From Formicarius rufipectus (taxonomy: Eukaryota > Chordata > Aves > Passeriformes > Formicariidae): a DNA stretch of 64,000 nt. Positions 60,786-64,000 of this stretch are shown piece by piece. Location of the stretch: contig VXAU01000691.1 of NCBI GenBank assembly GCA_013399695.1, forward strand, positions 434,001 through 498,000. The letters run 5' to 3'. Below the pieces are notes generated by a model that ran no database searches, was not told where the DNA came from, and was given only the letters and a program-made list of their open reading frames with translations. Each line of letters begins with the position of its first letter. Within the stretch, counting starts at the first letter, position 1. The position numbers and the translations under genes are program-made.

Positions 60786-60991
60786 TGACAAAGTTACAGT
60801 TTATTTGCGCAATTGGATTCCCCGCAAACCACACACCTCGACTATTCTTTTACGTGTGAATTTGTCAAGTTGTGGCGGTGACAGACAACACTTGGTTGAG
60901 TTCTTTGCTCTAAATTCGTATCTGATTTCTTTTGCCCAGCAGCGATTAGGCAAGGTGAGAGTGCCCGCAGGGAGGGGAGGTGCTGTCCTTC
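60786..60991 (+). promoter_or_regulatory. CpG-retaining patch with strong donor, exon- or element-like
   Basis: About eight CpGs fall within 200 bases (in TGCGCA, CCCGCA, CTCGAC, TACGTG, GGCGGT, TTCGTA, AGCGAT, CCCGCA), far above the surrounding density. An acceptor-like TTTCTTTTGCCCAG ends at 60940 and a donor-like CAAG/GTGAGA begins at 60955. The plus frame is open from about 60805 through the donor. This could be an exon of an unrecognised transcript, a conserved element, or an unmethylated promoter-like patch. The solo LTR follows directly. Confidence 0.25.
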
Positions 60992-60996
60992 CTGGG
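60992..60996 (+). repeat. 5-bp target site duplication, left copy
   Basis: CTGGG immediately precedes the LTR start TG at 60997. The identical CTGGG follows the LTR end at 61678-61682. Confidence 0.8.
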
Positions 60997-61677
60997 TGTC
61001 CTGGTTTTAGTAGCCGGGATCAGTTTGTCACTGTGTGGGTGTGGATTCTAAACCCTCTATGCCATTTTTTCCCACGAACTGCTCACAATGGCCCATTTAA
61101 AGCTGTTGCCAAAGGCACACTCCACCCCTCAGGCTACAACTGAGTGTTTAGGAACTTCTGTGAGATAAGGAAATTCTCCTGCCTCCACACCCACCTGAGG
61201 GGTCATGTCTGCTAATGGCCCATCAGGGATGCCAAAAATAGGCCATTGTTTATCTCACAGAGTAAATCACCCATTGTTTAAGTCTCCACCCTGGGGGAGG
61301 GACTGGGCGGAGCCTAAGTGGATATAAGATGGGGTTTGGGCCTGGGAGCTCTCTTCAGATCCAGAGGAGGACCAGACTCTCAATCAGACTGAGACTGCCA
61401 CCAGATTGCAACCATCACTTTCACCAGCAGGAACCTTGTTTTCTTTTTTTCTACTTTGAACTCAGGGGGAGCCACGTGGTGCTCAGCATGGAGTTGGTGA
61501 GCTCCACTCTGCTTGTGCCCCACTGTGTTGGGCTGTACATCTGGTGTTTTTCGTGGCACAAACAAATTTTCTGTTTCAGTGTATTTTTGTGATCTTTTAA
61601 TAAATTGTTATTCTGACTTGCAATCCCATTCTGAGTTGGATTCATTTCTCCTACTGGTTTAACTCTCAACCAGCACA
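60997..61677 (+). mobile_element. Solo LTR of an avian endogenous retrovirus (ERVL-like)
   Basis: The 681-base element begins TGTCCTGG and ends CCAGCACA, which are inverted repeats matching at 7 of 8 positions, with canonical TG...CA ends. It is flanked by identical 5-bp duplications (CTGGG), as expected for ERVL-type integration. Promoter parts are in order on the plus strand: a GGGCGG Sp1-type box (61305-61310), TATAAG (61323-61328), then a polyadenylation signal AATAAA (61599-61604) in R/U5. The start TGTCCTGGTTT is typical of common avian ERVL LTRs. No primer-binding site or viral coding sequence follows, so it is a solo LTR left by LTR-LTR recombination. Intact ends and duplications suggest a comparatively recent insertion. 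Exact subfamily is not determined. ORFs within it are artefacts. Confidence 0.9.
61243..61280 (+). promoter_or_regulatory. Paired CCATTGTTTA motifs in the LTR U3
   Basis: The ten bases CCATTGTTTA occur at 61243-61252 and again at 61271-61280, 28 bases apart. Each contains CATTGTT, the SOX-family core. They lie upstream of the LTR TATA box, where U3 enhancer sites are expected. Confidence 0.5.
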
Positions 61678-61682
61678 CTGGG
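61678..61682 (+). repeat. 5-bp target site duplication, right copy
   Basis: CTGGG directly follows the LTR terminal CA and equals the left flank at 60992-60996. Confidence 0.8.
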
Positions 61683-63820
61683 GAAGTGGTGAGTGCTGTC
61701 TGGGGAGGTCATGCGAGGCAGAAAGACACAGAGACAGGGTGGGAACAGCAGGCTGAACACTCAGAGGATCTGTGGGCTGAGCAGAGCAGGGAACAGATTT
61801 TCAGGTCTTGACAACCTCCTGAATAACCTTCCCCGACCAACAGGGATTATGAAGATTTTTGTCACTGTTCAGAAAGGTGACTGAAACTCAACTGGGAAGC
61901 AGGGATTACTCTGGGCACTTCAAAGAAAAGGTTGGTTTTGTATTTCTAGCTGGGGCTATTTAGAATATTCTTTAAAAAAAAAAATCTGATTTATTTTTTG
62001 AGATAATCCAATTTTTGAGTCAGTTGTTTTTAGTATTTTTAAGAATGGCATCAAGACAAAACTGCTCTAGAGGACTGAGTAATTTAGAGTTAAGTTACTT
62101 TGAGTTTTTTCCTCCTGAATAAATATCTGTTGACATGATTGATTAAAAAATGGAAACTAATTCAGAAATGATTCAATAATTTATGATTTAATATGTTATT
62201 AATTTAGTAATATATGAAAATGTGTAAAGCTGCAAATTTTCACTTATGCCTATTTTTTACACCACATTCAGGGGTTTGTTGGTTTGTCAGGTTAGTTTGT
62301 TCAGCAGCAGCAGCTCTCACAGCAGTTCATTGAAAAGTGGAGTGGTGCTTTTGTTTTGATTCTCTTTGACTGGATCAATGGAAATAATCAGGTTTCAAAA
62401 TTTCCAGTCAGTGATGCTCACACTGAAGAAGACCCAAAGTTTAATTGATCTACACTGTCAGTCTCATTTCTTGTCAAGTTGGGCTCAAAAGCTCAGCTTT
62501 AGTAATTTTTCAGTTTATCTGTCTGTAATTTGGTTGGTACTTCTTGTTCTGATTATGTTAGAGTTTTCCTCCGATTTCCCCTTTGCCACCATGGTACTGT
62601 CAGACAAGAGCAGCAGATTTTTCATAGAATCACAGCCTTTTGCAAAGGTTTTAGGCAGAGGATAGATGCAGGAACACTTGTCACAGTGAGCTGCTTTTAT
62701 ATGAGATAAAATACATAAAATATACATAGAAAAACTTTAATCTGGTGTCTGTTCACCCACATTCAACAAAGCATTTAATTTGTTTTCCTCATCTTAGGGG
62801 TGAAGATATATAGAATGTTAGTTGAGCCATTCTTTGTTCTTTAGATGACTCTCTTGAATTGCCATTGGCCAAGACAAAGATGTTTATTCACTCCATCAGA
62901 GTTCTTTGTTACACCTGGTTTGCTTGTTCTAATTTGTTTTGCTGTGTTGTGTTTGTAGCTAAGCCTGGTGTGAAGAATGAGGAGCTCACGAAGCTCATTA
63001 TGCTTCATTTGATTTGAAAATTAAATTTTGCAATTTGAGACTTGTAAACACTTTTGAGAAGCACTGCTTCCTCTAATGGAAAGCTACACATTCCTACACT
63101 GTTGTTAGGAAATACATTTGTACCATGAATCTTTAATATTCATTCAATGTGTTGTGCCCTGGGCTATTGATATACCAGGAATTATACCTGTATTCTGGAA
63201 AAAAAATGTGCACTTTGGAAATCTTTTATTTTTTTCTTTACAAGACACATAACAATCTGAACCTTATTAAGTTTGCAATGAGGCACAGCTATTTCAGCCT
63301 TTTCTTCTTCTACTAGAGCTTCTCAAAGGCAGAAAACTTTCTGTCATATCTGTTTCCCACCAAGCCTTGGCACATTTGTTTCAGTAGAACTGAAAAGAGA
63401 GCACAATTTTATTAAGTATCACACTTTCCAGTATATATTGCATATATTTTCAGCATCCTGTAGGCTCTTTGGTTGAGTCAGTTATTATTGAATCAGACTT
63501 TGAAGAGACCCGACAGTGCACAGTCTCCTGCCCACACACCTTCCAGCTACACATAAAGTATTTATAGAAGAAGGCTGAGAAGAGAAGACCAGGATCTTTT
63601 TCCAGAGGACTAATGTGGAACTTAATGTGTTACCTGTGGATAACAATACAATTTGTGCATAACAATACTCTTGCAGGGTCCCTTGAAATGATGCTTTTTT
63701 TCTTTGACAAAACCCCCAACCATTATTTTATGTGTTCAGATGCAATCCCATTAAAGAATCTATTTTAAGAATTGGAAGAAATAAATTTAAGGGAGTCTAA
63801 GTGAAGTTTAATTCTGCTGG
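61683..63820. other. Unrecognised noncoding DNA
   Basis: No retroviral internal sequence follows the LTR. A9 at about 61974-61982 and AT-rich sequence at 61980-62240 are the only low-complexity parts. CATAGAATCACAG near 62624 faintly resembles an antisense CR1 end but is not followed by CR1 sequence. Confidence 0.4.
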
Positions 63821-63853
63821 TTTTTTTGGTTTTTTTTTTTTTTTTTTTTTTTT
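63821..63853 (+). repeat. Poly(T) tract
   Basis: T7, GG, then T24 (63830-63853). No retroelement body is recognisable on either side, so it is treated as a simple tract. Its length is subject to assembly error. Confidence 0.95.
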
Positions 63854-64000
63854 CCCACAAGTTTTTAAAATGTTTAGACCTGGAAATTAGTTAATTCAAA
63901 AGTTGCTTCCCTGAAGTTAGGAAATAAAACCATGTCCTATTTATATAGCCTTTGGCTAACTTCTCATAGACCTAGATTCTATTTCTTATACTTCAAGAAG
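63854..64000. other. Unrecognised noncoding DNA at window end
   Basis: Short AT-rich stretch with no recognisable feature. Confidence 0.4.

Noticed and set aside
61329..61592. ORFs on both strands inside the LTR
   Set aside because: LTRs are noncoding here; the frames match no retroviral protein and lie across promoter and polyadenylation signals.
62624..62660. CATAGAATCACAG, possible antisense CR1 end
   Set aside because: The following bases do not continue into CR1 sequence, so the match is too short.
1..64000. CRISPR arrays, tRNA, rRNA, operons or prokaryotic promoters
   Set aside because: No regularly spaced direct repeats, no tRNA box A/B pair and no dense coding; the window is vertebrate noncoding DNA.

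Overview
This is vertebrate nuclear DNA and almost certainly avian. It is AT-rich, has no compact ORFs, operons or bacterial signals, and no gene that I can name. The avian call rests on the repeats. There are several short CR1 non-LTR retrotransposon fragments, including 3' tails with the typical AGATGATC...GGTCCCTTCCAACCC block, and one solo LTR of the avian ERVL-like type. I see no SINE-like repeats of the kind mammalian DNA would carry. The species cannot be fixed from the sequence. The window reads as intergenic sequence or the inside of a very large intron. Most short ORFs are chance openings or read-through of repeats.

Layout. 0-3 kb: a candidate minus-strand terminal exon (856-1109) of unknown identity, then an AT-rich stretch dense in homeodomain-type TAATTA motifs with a dyad at 2172-2191. 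3-17 kb: mostly unrecognised unique sequence, with a conserved-element-like block near 10.3-11.1 kb. 17.8-18.34 kb: an antisense CR1 copy followed by a pure (ATTCT)14 pentanucleotide microsatellite. 18.3-34 kb: unique sequence holding a T/C-rich 199-codon opening (23.3 kb), a diverged tandem duplication with a period of about 191 bp (25.5-25.85 kb) and an old CR1 trace (31.2 kb). 34.3 kb: an internal CR1 piece lacking its 3' end. 35.4-37.4 kb: a long A tract, then a TE-free, CpG-retaining block that holds a possible 60-nt phase-symmetric cassette exon (35692-35751). 39.5 kb: a 34-base assembly gap. 40-44 kb: two same-strand CR1 tails and a perfect 15-bp-arm hairpin. 49.4 kb: a TATA/MEF2-type motif with core-promoter-like spacing. 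56-58 kb: two more CR1 tails. 60.8-61.7 kb: a CpG-retaining patch directly followed by a complete solo LTR with matching terminal inverted repeats and 5-bp target duplications.

The repeat calls are the firm part of this annotation: CR1, the solo LTR, the microsatellites, the inverted and direct repeats and the gaps. The exon and regulatory calls are hypotheses drawn from splice signals, open frame, CpG retention and motif density, and need comparative alignment or RNA evidence. I found no convincing new biological system. The best leads are the 60-nt exon candidate, the solo LTR with paired SOX-like sites, the minus-strand exon candidate and the tandem duplication.
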